Positions 42,493 through 51,898 are shown, counted from the stretch's first letter. The stretch is 64,000 bases of DNA from Neolewinella litorea (GCF_004803465.1 NZ_SRSF01000006.1:1-64000), one strand, 5' to 3'. Notes: generated by a model from the sequence alone, not told the origin. Translations and numbers: made by a program.

Positions 42493-43047
42493 TCAGGGTT
42501 TGACTAACTGCTTGAGCGACTGCAAGCAGCGCATTTTCTTGATGCGGGTCGCTCCGGCGGAGGGCAGGCCCACGGTCTGGGCAATACTTTCAATGGGGTA
42601 ATGGTGAAAATAATAGAGGGTCAAAATTTCCCGGCAGGGGCTACCCATTTGATCCATGGCACTCAGCAGCAGCGTGTGGTAGTGCTCCTGCTCAAAACGG
42701 TCGATCAGGCTCCAGTCGAGTTCGTCGGCGGGGTTGGGTCCCGCTTCGTGGTCGGTGGGGCGTTCGCGGCGGCGTTGGTGGTTGCGGCGGTACACGAGTC
42801 GCTTGCCGATACTGAACAGATAAGTGCGGATACTGCAGCTTAGTTCGGTGAGCCGACCGGCGACGATGTTGCGGTAAAAAGCGATAACGGCATCCTGGAA
42901 GCAATCCGCTGCATCTTCCTCCGTAGCGAACAACTGCCGCTGGGCGTAGGTGACGAAGGCGTCGCGGTGTTGCAGGTAGAGTTGATCAATCAATTCGTAC
43001 TGACCGCACTTTATCGCTGCGAAAAGATCATTGTCTTCGGTTTGCAT
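42493..43047 (-). CDS. ECF-type sigma-70 family factor
   Basis: A 184-residue sigma factor with regions 2 and 4 only. Region 2: YELIDQLYLQHRDAFVTYAQRQL ... AADCFQDAVIAFYRNI; region 4: PCREILTLYYFHHYPIESIAQTVGLPSAGATRIKKMRCL as the helix-turn-helix. The start MQTEDNDLF at 43047 was chosen because the longer frame runs through the promoter region. Nearby genes (TPR membrane protein, folB, DUF4197, metallopeptidase) may be its operon partners. A promoter box lies 42 bases upstream. Confidence 0.9.
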   Translation of the reverse strand: MQTEDNDLFAAIKCGQYELIDQLYLQHRDAFVTYAQRQLFATEEDAADCFQDAVIAFYRNIVAGRLTELSCSIRTYLFSIGKRLVYRRNHQRRRERPTDHEAGPNPADELDWSLIDRFEQEHYHTLLLSAMDQMGSPCREILTLYYFHHYPIESIAQTVGLPSAGATRIKKMRCLQSLKQLVKP

Positions 43048-43088
43048 CTGCGTCCGGTGCCCTTGCGTGCTCTTGAAGTGGTTCCTTT

Positions 43089-43096
43089 CAAATGTA
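43089..43096 (-). promoter_or_regulatory. Promoter -7 box of the sigma factor operon
   Basis: TACATTTG on the minus strand matches TAnnTTTG. The predicted start is about 38 bases before the sigma-factor ATG. No well-placed TTG was found, so it may use another -33 sequence. Confidence 0.5.
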
Positions 43097-43216
43097 GTGT
43101 TTTTGTGACCGAAATCCCACTGGCGGTGGGCCTTGGGAGTTGATTCGCCGGACCGCCGGGGTGTTACGCTGCAGGCTGCTAACTTTTGGGCGTTTGTCGT
43201 GGTCGGAGGTTTTCCT

Positions 43217-43224
43217 TTACTTTG
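43217..43224 (+). promoter_or_regulatory. Probable -7 box of the RlpA-like gene
   Basis: TTACTTTG differs from TAnnTTTG at one base. The predicted start near 43228 gives a leader of about 20 bases to the ATG at 43249. Confidence 0.35.
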
Positions 43225-43248
43225 GACCGCCCCGATAACCCTGCCGAT

Positions 43249-44064
43249 ATGCCTTTTCTCCCCTGGTCCCTGCGGGGTGCCGTCCTTATTTTCTTTCTGC
43301 AACTGCTCGTGCTGCCCCTGACCGCCCAGCCCGACGAGGGGATGGCGAGTTACTACGCCGATCGCTTTCACGACCGGCTCACCAGCACCGGAGAGTCGTA
43401 CGACAAGGAGGATTACACCGCCGCCAGTAAGGCTTACCCCTACGGTACGGTGCTGGAGGTCACCAACGTCACCAGCGGCAGTTCCGTGGAGGTGCGCGTC
43501 AACGATTGCGGTCCGCACCACCCCAACCGGATCATCGACCTCAGCCGCGCCGCCGCCCGCTCGATCGGACTGCTGCGCACCGGCACCGCCCGCGTGCAAG
43601 TAAAGGTGGTGGAACTCGGCGACCAGGGGCCTACCTGTCACCGCGGCGCCTGGACGCGCGCCGAAAAGCGGAAAAGGACGCGAACGGAAAATCGTGACCG
43701 GCCCGCCCTGGCCGCCACGGAAGCCCAGGCTCCGGTAACCACCATCACGGAGGTACGGCCCGATACGGTACCCGCGCCCGCCGCCCCGGAAACGAACAAG
43801 CCCGCGCCGCAGCGCAAGAAAGAATTTGCCCCCGACGAGATGCTCTTTGGCGTGCAGGTGGGCGCTTTCAGCCAGGAGAAGAACGCCAGCGAGCTGGTCA
43901 GTGACCTGCAGACCAAAGGTTTCAGCGATGCCTGGTTCGCGCGGGTTGGCAAGGTCTACCGGGTGTTCACCGGCCGTTTTTACTTCCAGGATGAGGCCCG
44001 CGACCTGCGCGACCGCGTGCGTGAGGCCGGCTACGGCGATGCCACCGTGCGCCGCGTACAGTAA
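43249..44064 (+). CDS. RlpA-like protein with SPOR domain
   Basis: A 271-residue exported protein. The signal peptide ends near residue 27 (LLVLPLTAQ). The double-psi beta-barrel of RlpA (about 30-115) has GMASYYADRFHDRLTSTGE and VRVNDCGPHHPNRIIDLS, with Asp86. The SPOR domain is at the C-terminus (FGVQVGAFSQEKNASELVSDL, VFTGRFYFQDEARDLRDRV), which binds denuded septal glycan. The recalled catalytic histidine of RlpA, in the TAAHxxxPFGT motif, is Ser60 here (YTAASKAYPYGT), so lytic activity is doubtful. It abuts the convergent DMT gene. Confidence 0.88.
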   Translation: MPFLPWSLRGAVLIFFLQLLVLPLTAQPDEGMASYYADRFHDRLTSTGESYDKEDYTAASKAYPYGTVLEVTNVTSGSSVEVRVNDCGPHHPNRIIDLSRAAARSIGLLRTGTARVQVKVVELGDQGPTCHRGAWTRAEKRKRTRTENRDRPALAATEAQAPVTTITEVRPDTVPAPAAPETNKPAPQRKKEFAPDEMLFGVQVGAFSQEKNASELVSDLQTKGFSDAWFARVGKVYRVFTGRFYFQDEARDLRDRVREAGYGDATVRRVQ

Positions 44065-44526
44065 TTACTCGGCCGAGGCCGCATTGCCGAGGGTGACGAG
44101 CAACACCCCGCCGATCGAGAGCACGACCCCGAGGATCTTCTGCCAGTTGATGGCGTTTTCCTCCACGCCCAGCCAGGCGAAGTGGGCCAGCAGGACCGAT
44201 ACAATGACCTGCCCCGCCACTCCGGCCACGAAGTAGCGGTCCGGGCCGATCGCCTCGATCAGATAAGTGGAGCCGAACAGCGCGATGGCACCCCCCACCC
44301 CCGCGCACAAGGCCCACACCGGCACGTCGGCGAACCTGGCGAGGCTGGCGGGCTGCTCCCGGATCAGGAAGACCACCGCCGTAATCGCAAAGGCGATCGT
44401 GAAGTAAAGCAGGTTGGCCTGGGCGGCCGAGCCCACCTTTTCGGAGAGGAGGGAATTGAGGGTCAGGTAGGTCGAAACCAAGGCGCCCACGGCGAAAGCG
44501 CCCGCGATGAAAAGGATCTGCTGCAT
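44065..44526 (-). CDS. DMT-superfamily transporter (YdcZ/DUF606)
   Basis: A 153-residue protein with about five membrane segments. The opening (FIAGAFAVGALVSTYLTLNSLL) and the GVGGAIALFGSTYLIEAIGPDRYFVAGVAGQVIVSVLLAHF stretch match the DUF606/YdcZ family of small drug/metabolite transporters, half the size of EamA proteins. The substrate is unknown. It lies 39 bases downstream of the ABC permease gene on the same strand. Confidence 0.88.
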   Translation of the reverse strand: MQQILFIAGAFAVGALVSTYLTLNSLLSEKVGSAAQANLLYFTIAFAITAVVFLIREQPASLARFADVPVWALCAGVGGAIALFGSTYLIEAIGPDRYFVAGVAGQVIVSVLLAHFAWLGVEENAINWQKILGVVLSIGGVLLVTLGNAASAE

Positions 44527-44565
44527 ACGGCAAGCAACCGGCCCGCCGCGGTGCTTTGTTCGCGC

Positions 44566-45816
44566 CTAGCTGCGCATCGCCTCCACGGGGTCCATGCGGG
44601 CGGCCAGCAGGGCCGGAACCAGTCCCGCGAAGATGCCCACCACCGCCGAGATGGCCACGCCGGCAATAGCGTAGAGCACGCTCAGACTAATCTGGAAGCC
44701 GGGCAGAAACATATTGATGACTGAGGTGATGGCCACCACCATCACAAGGCCCATGGCGCCGCCGATGATGCACAGGATCACCGATTCGGTAAGGAATTCC
44801 AGCAGGATGATGTACTGCCGGGCGCCAAGGGCCTTCTTCACGCCGATCAGGCTGGTGCGTTCCTTGACGCTGACGAACATGATGTTGGCCACGCTGATGG
44901 CCCCGACGATGATCGAGAACAGGCCGATGACCAGTCCGATTATGTTCAGCACCCCGAAGATGTTGCCGAGTGCCTCGGTGGTCATGCTCAGTTCGTTCAG
45001 GGCAAAATTGTCGTCTTCCCGCGGGCGCAGCTGGCGGTTGGAGCGCAGGATGCCGCGGATATCGTCCTGCAGGCGCTCCAGTTCCACGCCGGATGCCGCC
45101 TTTACGCCGATTGTGCCGCCGTACTGGTTGCGCGTCTTGAGGTTGATGAAGCGGGCGGCGTTGTTGTAGGTGACCATGATGGCGTCGTCGAAGTCGAGGG
45201 GGTTCACCAGGTCGTCGCCGGCCGGGGCCAGGGTGCCGATCACGCGGTACTTGCGGCCCTGCATCTTCACCTCCTTGCCGATGGGGTTGATGGGCCCGAA
45301 GAGTTGCTCGGCAATGGTGTGGCCCAACAGGATGCGGTCGGTGCCGTTACGGTATTCGGTGGTGGACCAGTAGCGGCCGCGGTCGATCTCTATATTGAAC
45401 AGGCGGTCGAGCTCGTAGGTGGTCACGAAGAGGTAGCCGCCTTCCACGGCTTCTCCCTGGTACTTAAGCGTACGGGTGCCGGGTACGGTCCAGTAGGAGA
45501 CCAGGTTGGCCGTGGCGAGGTTTTCCTTCAGGGCCTCATAGTCGTCGTGGTCGGGGTAGGGGCGCTGGTAGTATTCCCACCAGTCGTCGCTGTTGTCTTT
45601 CCAGGGCCACTTGTCGATGTAAACTACGTCGTCGCCGAGCTTGGCTAGGCTGCCGGAGACTTCCTTTTGCAGCGACTGCACGGCGGAGAGCACCCCGATG
45701 ATGCAGAAAATGCCGATCGAGATACCGAGCAGCGACAGGAAGGTGCGCAGCTTGTTGCCCGTAAGCTGTTGCCACGCCTGCCGGAAACTTTCCGCTATAA
45801 CCTTGGAGAGAACCAT
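44566..45816 (-). CDS. MacB/FtsX-type ABC transporter permease
   Basis: A 416-residue protein with four membrane segments in the MacB layout: the first at 20-40 (KLRTFLSLLGISIGIFCIIGVL), a large periplasmic domain with MacB_PCD features (about 50-280), then three C-terminal helices. MFVSVKERTSLIGVKKALGARQ is the signature of the FtsX family. Such permeases export lipoproteins, peptides or macrolides, but the ATPase and adaptor genes are not adjacent here. Confidence 0.92.
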   Translation of the reverse strand: MVLSKVIAESFRQAWQQLTGNKLRTFLSLLGISIGIFCIIGVLSAVQSLQKEVSGSLAKLGDDVVYIDKWPWKDNSDDWWEYYQRPYPDHDDYEALKENLATANLVSYWTVPGTRTLKYQGEAVEGGYLFVTTYELDRLFNIEIDRGRYWSTTEYRNGTDRILLGHTIAEQLFGPINPIGKEVKMQGRKYRVIGTLAPAGDDLVNPLDFDDAIMVTYNNAARFINLKTRNQYGGTIGVKAASGVELERLQDDIRGILRSNRQLRPREDDNFALNELSMTTEALGNIFGVLNIIGLVIGLFSIIVGAISVANIMFVSVKERTSLIGVKKALGARQYIILLEFLTESVILCIIGGAMGLVMVVAITSVINMFLPGFQISLSVLYAIAGVAISAVVGIFAGLVPALLAARMDPVEAMRS

Positions 45817-45970
45817 CCTGTGTCACTTTGAACGGCTAAAATAGCGTGGGGCGCGGCCGCGGGTGCCGGGTTTTCGACGAAAGGCAGGGTGCTGGGGGCA
45901 GACGCCCCGTGCTCCGCCGCGGGTACCGGCACTGCCCCGTTGGTCGGACAGCTAATTGTACGGAAACTCT

Positions 45971-45978
45971 TACCTTTG
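45971..45978 (+). promoter_or_regulatory. Promoter -7 box of queA
   Basis: TACCTTTG fully matches TAnnTTTG. The predicted start near 45982 leaves a 39-base leader before the queA ATG. Confidence 0.55.
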
Positions 45979-46020
45979 CGCGCTGTTTCTTGTACACAGC
46001 GTAAATAATCATATTCCGGG

Positions 46021-47085
46021 ATGAGGACCAAACTTTCACAATTTAAATTTGAACTTAACGACAAACTCATCGCCAGAACCCCCAGCAAGCGGCGCGACGA
46101 CAGCCGCCTCATGGTGGTTAACCGCGCTACGGGGGAGATCGAGCACAAGCAGTTTTCCGATCTGCTCGATTACTATAGCGAGGGCGATTCGCTGGTCTTC
46201 AATAATACCAAGGTTTTTCCCGCCCGTCTGTACGGCCTGAAGGAAAAAACCCAAGCCCGCATCGAGGTATTTTTGCTGCGCGAACTGAATAGTCAGGCCC
46301 GCTTGTGGGACGTACTCGTCGATCCCGCCCGCAAGATCCGCGTCGGCAACAAGCTGTACTTCAACGACAAGCGCGGTAACAACCGCCTCGTGGCCGAGGT
46401 CGTGGACAACACCACCAGCCGCGGACGCACCATCCGCTTCCTCTACGACGGGCCCAACGATGAATTTACCAAGGAACTGCACGGCCTCGGCAACACCCCC
46501 CTGCCCAAACTGCTGGAGCGGGAGGCCGACAGCCGCGATGCCGAGCGCTACCAGACCGTCTTCGCCAAGGAAGTCGGGGCCGTTGCCGCCCCCGCCGCCG
46601 GACTGCACTTCAGCCGCGAAACCCTGATGCGGATGGAACTGGCCGGCATCAAGAAAGCCGAAGTCACCCTCCACCTCGGACTGGGCACCTTCCGCGACAT
46701 CGAAGTGGAAGACCTCTCCAAGCACAAGATGGACGCCGAGTACTACCGCATCGAGCAACCCGCGGTGAATACCGTCAACGCTACCAAGAAAGACGGCGGA
46801 CTGGTCTGCGCCGTAGGCACCACCACCCTGCGCGCACTCGAGAACAGCGTCAGCGCCGAGCGTCTCCTGGCCACCAGCGAGGGTTGGACCAACAAGTTCA
46901 TCTTCCCGCCCTACGACTTCCACATCCCCGATCACCTGCTGACCAACTTCCACCTGCCCAAGAGTAGCCTCTTCATCACCACCTGTGCCTTCGGCGGCAT
47001 CGACCTCATCCTTGAAGCCTACGCCCAGGCCCAGAAGGAGAAGTATAAGTTCTTTGCTTATGGGGACGCTATGTTGATTGTTTAG
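46021..47085 (+). CDS. queA: S-adenosylmethionine:tRNA ribosyltransferase-isomerase
   Basis: Transfers the ribosyl part of SAM to 7-aminomethyl-deazaguanine in tRNA to form epoxyqueuosine. The protein has 354 residues. It opens [26 protein letters not shown], with [30 protein letters not shown] and [12 protein letters not shown] motifs of QueA. It stands alone on the plus strand between divergent and convergent neighbours; a repeat array follows. Confidence 0.95.
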   Translation: MRTKLSQFKFELNDKLIARTPSKRRDDSRLMVVNRATGEIEHKQFSDLLDYYSEGDSLVFNNTKVFPARLYGLKEKTQARIEVFLLRELNSQARLWDVLVDPARKIRVGNKLYFNDKRGNNRLVAEVVDNTTSRGRTIRFLYDGPNDEFTKELHGLGNTPLPKLLEREADSRDAERYQTVFAKEVGAVAAPAAGLHFSRETLMRMELAGIKKAEVTLHLGLGTFRDIEVEDLSKHKMDAEYYRIEQPAVNTVNATKKDGGLVCAVGTTTLRALENSVSAERLLATSEGWTNKFIFPPYDFHIPDHLLTNFHLPKSSLFITTCAFGGIDLILEAYAQAQKEKYKFFAYGDAMLIV

Positions 47086-47142
47086 GGTTGTGGGTTGTCG
47101 GGTTTTTGAGTTTCCCGACTTGCATTTTTCCCTCGCTTCGCC

Positions 47143-47661
47143 CGGCTCGCGACCTCAGGTCGCGTCATTCGGCTCGTGACCTCTGGTCGCGCCTGATGCA
47201 GCCCGACAGGATGTCGGGAACCGTGCGGCACGTGACCTCAGGTCGCGCTTGGTGCAGCCCGACAGGATGTCGGGAACCGTGCGGCTCGTGACCTCTGGTC
47301 GCGTTTGATGCAGCCCGAAGGATGTCGGGAACCGTGCGGCTCGTGACCTCTGGTCGCGTAACTCGGCTCGTGACCTCTGGTCGCGCTTGGTGCAGCCCGA
47401 CAGGATGTCGGGAACCGTGCGGCTCGTGACCTCAGGTCGCGTACCTCGGCTCGTGAACTCAGGTCGCGCTTGGTGCAGCCCGACAGGATGCCGGGAACCG
47501 TGCGGCTCGTGACCTCTGGTCGCGTACCTCGGCTCGTAACCTCAGGTCGCGCTTGGTGTAGCCCGACAGGATGTCGGGAACCGCCCGGCTCGCGACCTCA
47601 AGTCGCGTTTGAAGCAGCCCGACAGGATGTCGGGAACCGCCCGGCTCGTGACCTCAGGTCG
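47143..47661. repeat. Second array of the two-hairpin repeat
   Basis: This array is made of the same modules as the one at 33409: A (GTGACCTCAGGTCGC and variants; about 12 copies) and B (CCCGACAGGATGTCGGG; about 7 copies). Here the linker is mostly TTGGTGCAG or TTGATGCAG, and A often occurs twice before each B with a TACCTCG spacer. It occupies most of the 642-base space between the convergent queA and the 1199-residue protein gene; the flanks (47086-47142, 47662-47727) hold no gene. Confidence 0.95.
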
Positions 47662-47727
47662 ATCCACCGATAATGGCCATTTGGTTACCCGCTCAGCACC
47701 TGCGTATTGCGGCTGTTCTATTGCTTT

Positions 47728-50700
47728 TTAAAAGTCAAGTCCCAGAGAAACGTGGAGCTTCCCAGCCTGGCGGATGCCCGTTTCCACGCCCCAGGCGTAA
47801 TCCGCGCGAAGGAAATAGCCGAACAAGGTAGTGCGCACGCCACCGCCGTAGCCGTAGACGATGGGTTCGCGGAAGCGACGGACACGGACACGCACGGGGC
47901 TGTAGCCACCGGCGTTCTGGTCGGGGTACTCGGTGATGTTAACGGGGTTGTCTTCGTCGAAGGGGTTCTTTCCGGCCCAGGCGGTACCGGTGTCGAAGAA
48001 GCCGACGACCTGAAAATCGCGCAGGAAAGCGGAGCGAAGGTTTTCGAAGATATAGTTGAAGATGGGTACGCGCAGTTCGGCGTTTGCCAGCGTGTAAGTG
48101 CCGCCGTTGCGAATGTTGATATCAAAGCCCCGTAGGGGGTTAGCCAGGTCCTGAAACACGAACTCCCCGGTCTGAGGCGTAGGGATCGACTGGTTGAAAT
48201 TGTTGATCACGCTGTTGTCGGCACCCCCCAGGTAGTAAAGCACCTTTTGTTGCCCATAATTTGTTGCCGCCGCGATCCGGAAGGCCAGCACGCTGCGCTT
48301 CAGGATGCGCTGGTAGTGCCGGGCGTCGATACCGATGATGCCCAGGATACCGGGATCAAACTGTGCTCCAAAACCCTCGGCGATGGAAATATCGAAGCTC
48401 TTGAATACTTCTCCGTACACCTTATACCGGGTGCCCATGCGCAGGTTGGTGCCCAGGTTGATGGTGTTGTCGAAGACGTATTCTAGGCGCAGGCCGACCC
48501 GTTCGGTGCTGATGGGCTCGGATTGCAGGGCCGCCAGTTCGGTAGAAAGCGTCTGGACCCGGTCGCGGCGCAAGGTGGCGTAGGCCCGCAGGCTGCGGAA
48601 GATGTCGAGGGGGTAACGCAGACCGTACTGTGCCATCAGGGTGTTCTCCTCCACCAGTCGCGGACCGTTGAGGAAGGAAGTGGTGTTGTAGATGCCCTCC
48701 TGGGTGCGGCGGTTGCGCCGGTAGAAGGTATAGGTGCGGTCGAGGCGGTGCTTGAGGTCGGAACCGGTAAGGAAATACTCCGTGCCGTTGAAGCTGGTCG
48801 GGATGCGGATGCCGCCCGTGATGGTGTAGTCTTCGAGCAGGTCAATGACGTTTCCCTTGATCAGGATGCCCACCGGCTGCTGGGTGTAGCCGTCGGGGTT
48901 GGCGGCGAAAACGTTCATGCCGTTGAACAGCGGCTCGTTGTCGACGGTGGTTTTGACGTAGTTCAACCGGAAGGTGGTCCGGTAAGACGTAACGCGGCCG
49001 GGGCGGAAGCGGTAGATGCGGTTGAGCTCCGGCACGGGGCGTTCACCACGGAAAATGGTGCCCGCTCCGGTATTGGGTTCCCTACGGCGTTGCTCGCGGG
49101 GCGTGCCTACTACGGTCAGGGGCGGGCGGGTCCCCGTAGTGTCCGGAGCGGCTCCAGCGGGCGGCAGGTTGCCGCTGACGGGCGGATCGGACAGGAGATC
49201 CTCGGCCGGAGCTTCTTCCACCGGTGGGGGAGTGATGGTGTCCTGGAAGCGGGTCTGAAAAAGGAGTCCCTCGTCGTCGGACTCGATCAGGGGGTTACGC
49301 CGGTTGGGTCGCATTACGCGGTCGGGCGCCCCCTTAACCACGTTCGTAAACTGGGGGACGGTCTGCCCCGCAGCCCGGTAACTCCGGCGGCGGTAAGCGG
49401 TGGGCGTCAGACTGACCGTGGTTGTCGTGTCGAAGGTAAAGCGGCGGATGAGGGTGGTGCCATCCACGATGAAGCTTTCCAGGCCCACGGGCAGTTTGCT
49501 GCTGCCGTCGAGGGTCAGCACGTTCGTGCCGTAGTTGGTGGTGGCCTCCGTGACGGCGCGCTCCTTTATGACGGGGTAGATCGAGATGGAATCGATCAGG
49601 GAGGTGTCAAGGGATTCCAGGGTTGAATCGCCGTGCAGCACGATCTGGGTGCCGTCCTCCAGGTAGATACGCTGCTCGTAGTGGTCAAGGTAGTCTTCCA
49701 GGTGGGCCTGGTAGCGATTGTAGATGCCGTTGGCGTCGCTGAGGTAGGCGAAGTGCTGGTCGTCGATCGGCGCGGGTTGGCGCTCGTCGGCCAGAGGAGT
49801 GTTGGTAATCCGCACCAGCTCGCCCGGCTTGTTCTCCAGATCGTAGTAGAAGAGATCGTAGTGACCGATGGGCAGGAGGGTATCCAGGGGCTGGGCCAGC
49901 AGGGAGGTGTCCGGACGGTTACTCGAGAAGACCACGCCGCGGCGACCGCGCACGTTGACGGGGGTGGCGTCGAGGTCGTCCCAGAAATCATTGGTGATCT
50001 TCACCGCCTGCCGCGAGGCGGGGTAGTAGGTATAGATGTCCGTGAAACCGTCGGCCATGGCCGAGATCAGAAAGTTGCTGGGGTCGTAGTACTTGAGACT
50101 GAGTACCCGATCAAGCCGGATACCGAGAATGTCGGTGGTCGATTTGCCGGTATTCAGGTCGTACAGCAGGAGTTTCGGCTGGTCGCGGAACTCGTACATG
50201 ATTGCCACCTCTTGGTTGGTGGGCGAAAAATCGATGAGGGGGTAGGCGTAGTCAGTCGCCTGCAGCAAATTGCGCTGGCCGCCCTTGAGGAGCAGCTCGC
50301 GTTCGCCGGTGTTCACGTCCTGGAGGTAGACCTTGTACTTGCCGATCTCATTCAGCACGTAGGCGATGCGCTGCCCGTCCGGACTCACCTTCAGCTGCGT
50401 AATGGGCAGTCGCTTCTTGTTCTGGATCGTGAGCAGGTCCTCGGTGGGGGTCTGGCGTCCGCGACTGTCCTCGGCGTAACGGTTGCGGTAAAATTCCAGC
50501 CAGTTGTACAAGACCGTTTCGTAGTTGCTGCCCAGCACGTAGAGGAAGCCGTTCTCGACCGAACGATTAATTCGGGTCAGGTACAGTAGATTCGAGACGG
50601 TGGGCTTCCCCAGGTTTTCGGCGATGTAGTACCAGAAGGAATGACCCGCCAGGCGCGGGTAATCGGCGGCCAGGTCGCTAAAGTCCTCGTACTCCCCCGT

Positions 50701-51327
50701 CGCCATGAGGTCGCGCAACTGATCGTCGAGTTCACTGGACCAATCCTGCCCGAGGTAGGCCACCAGTCCGGGCTTAAACCAGGTAGGCAGATTAAGCAGG
50801 ACGGCGTTCTGGACCACTTCCTGGACCGTGGAGCCGTACAGCAGTTGTTCGATGTATACGCTGGCCATGGCCTCGCGCACCTGCCGGCGCAGGTCGGCGT
50901 GGTCGCCGTTGAAGTAAACGAAGGCCTTATTGCCGAGAAACTTGGCTTCGGTGCCCGAGATGTAGCTGGTGTTGGTGCGCAGCGACTGGTTGCCGGTCAG
51001 TTCGAAGACCTCCTCGTTGCCGATGTTGCTCTGCTTGACGTCCGTGATGTCGCGGTAAGTGATCAACTGCACCTTCTGGTTCATCCGGCTTTCCAGCATC
51101 TTCTGGATGTAGGCGAAGTCGTATTCCGCCAGCTGTACGACTGCCTGACCGACGCCCTGGTTGTTCCCGTACCAGTAAGTGACGAAGTTGTCGGATTCGT
51201 ACTTCTCCCACTCCTCGAAGTCGTCGTGGTACTGCACCCGGTTCTTGCCGAACTCCACGCGGGAGGTCTGGGCCGGAAGATCGGACAGCACGAAGCAGGC
51301 CAGGAGGATAAAGAGTAGACGCATCAA
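47728..51327 (-). CDS. Exported pseudo-peptidase / TolB-like propeller / outer-membrane barrel fusion
   Basis: A 1199-residue protein. The signal peptide is MMRLLFILLACFVLSDLPAQ. Residues ~25-290 resemble a peptidase MA-like (gluzincin) domain, but where HExxH should be there is VREAMASV, so it looks inactive. Residues ~300-650 are TolB-like propeller repeats (LKVSPDGQRIAYVLNE, LIDFSPTNQEVAIMYEF). A Pro-rich linker (~690-780) leads to an Omp85/surface-antigen-like barrel ending in F (LHVSLGLDF). Proteins with this plan occur in Bacteroidota; the role, perhaps in outer-membrane assembly or peptidoglycan contact, is unknown. ParA and RHH genes lie upstream on the same strand. Confidence 0.8.
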   Translation of the reverse strand: MMRLLFILLACFVLSDLPAQTSRVEFGKNRVQYHDDFEEWEKYESDNFVTYWYGNNQGVGQAVVQLAEYDFAYIQKMLESRMNQKVQLITYRDITDVKQSNIGNEEVFELTGNQSLRTNTSYISGTEAKFLGNKAFVYFNGDHADLRRQVREAMASVYIEQLLYGSTVQEVVQNAVLLNLPTWFKPGLVAYLGQDWSSELDDQLRDLMATGEYEDFSDLAADYPRLAGHSFWYYIAENLGKPTVSNLLYLTRINRSVENGFLYVLGSNYETVLYNWLEFYRNRYAEDSRGRQTPTEDLLTIQNKKRLPITQLKVSPDGQRIAYVLNEIGKYKVYLQDVNTGERELLLKGGQRNLLQATDYAYPLIDFSPTNQEVAIMYEFRDQPKLLLYDLNTGKSTTDILGIRLDRVLSLKYYDPSNFLISAMADGFTDIYTYYPASRQAVKITNDFWDDLDATPVNVRGRRGVVFSSNRPDTSLLAQPLDTLLPIGHYDLFYYDLENKPGELVRITNTPLADERQPAPIDDQHFAYLSDANGIYNRYQAHLEDYLDHYEQRIYLEDGTQIVLHGDSTLESLDTSLIDSISIYPVIKERAVTEATTNYGTNVLTLDGSSKLPVGLESFIVDGTTLIRRFTFDTTTTVSLTPTAYRRRSYRAAGQTVPQFTNVVKGAPDRVMRPNRRNPLIESDDEGLLFQTRFQDTITPPPVEEAPAEDLLSDPPVSGNLPPAGAAPDTTGTRPPLTVVGTPREQRRREPNTGAGTIFRGERPVPELNRIYRFRPGRVTSYRTTFRLNYVKTTVDNEPLFNGMNVFAANPDGYTQQPVGILIKGNVIDLLEDYTITGGIRIPTSFNGTEYFLTGSDLKHRLDRTYTFYRRNRRTQEGIYNTTSFLNGPRLVEENTLMAQYGLRYPLDIFRSLRAYATLRRDRVQTLSTELAALQSEPISTERVGLRLEYVFDNTINLGTNLRMGTRYKVYGEVFKSFDISIAEGFGAQFDPGILGIIGIDARHYQRILKRSVLAFRIAAATNYGQQKVLYYLGGADNSVINNFNQSIPTPQTGEFVFQDLANPLRGFDINIRNGGTYTLANAELRVPIFNYIFENLRSAFLRDFQVVGFFDTGTAWAGKNPFDEDNPVNITEYPDQNAGGYSPVRVRVRRFREPIVYGYGGGVRTTLFGYFLRADYAWGVETGIRQAGKLHVSLGLDF

Positions 51328-51439
51328 GGGTGACCTTTAAATCAATCTCCCGGTACGGGGCACGGGGCTGCGGCAGCTCCGGACCAGCGGGAAGACAATG
51401 GTAAGGTCAAGATAACGGAAAAGGTGAGGATTGGTTAGC

Positions 51440-51892
51440 CTACTTCTCCAAGTACTGAGCGACCATCTCCTGTACGACATCTTTGAGGTACATCTTGCGC
51501 TCTTTGGCCTGCTCCTTGAGGGTGACGAGGTGTTCCTTGTTGAAGATGAGAGTCACCCGTTTGGTGTCGGGTTTGGCCGGCTCGGTGGGCGCGGCGCGGT
51601 CCTCGTCCTGCACGGTGGAGCGGATCAGGTAGTCCAGGCCGGTACGGCGGCGGGGGGTCTGCCGATTGGCGGTGGTACCGCCGGCGGCGGCGCGGCGTTG
51701 GTCGTCGCTGAGGAAGACGTCGAGGTTCTGGGTGAAGTTCTTACTCGAGATCTTCTTTTGGGCCTTCTTGGTCCGTACGGGCACGCTTACCTCTACCGCT
51801 TCCTCGTCCTCCTGCGTGGCGGTGTCGGTACCCGTGAGGTAATTGTCCTCGAAGAGTCCGGATAGGTCGTCGGTGAAGCGTTTCTTAGCCAT
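51440..51892 (-). CDS. RHH-type partner of ParA (putative DNA-binding protein)
   Basis: A 150-residue protein. The first ~100 residues are low-complexity and charged (TKKAQKKISSKNFTQNLD, DEDRAAPTEPAKPD). The last 40 look like a ribbon-helix-helix domain (KRVTLIFNKEHLVTLKEQAKERKMYLKDVVQEMVAQYLEK, with one strand and two helices). It starts six bases after the ParA stop, the place of a centromere-binding ParB-type adaptor in plasmid partition systems. No ParB-type HTH is visible. Confidence 0.75.
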   Translation of the reverse strand: MAKKRFTDDLSGLFEDNYLTGTDTATQEDEEAVEVSVPVRTKKAQKKISSKNFTQNLDVFLSDDQRRAAAGGTTANRQTPRRRTGLDYLIRSTVQDEDRAAPTEPAKPDTKRVTLIFNKEHLVTLKEQAKERKMYLKDVVQEMVAQYLEK

Positions 51893-51898
51893 TACGGG

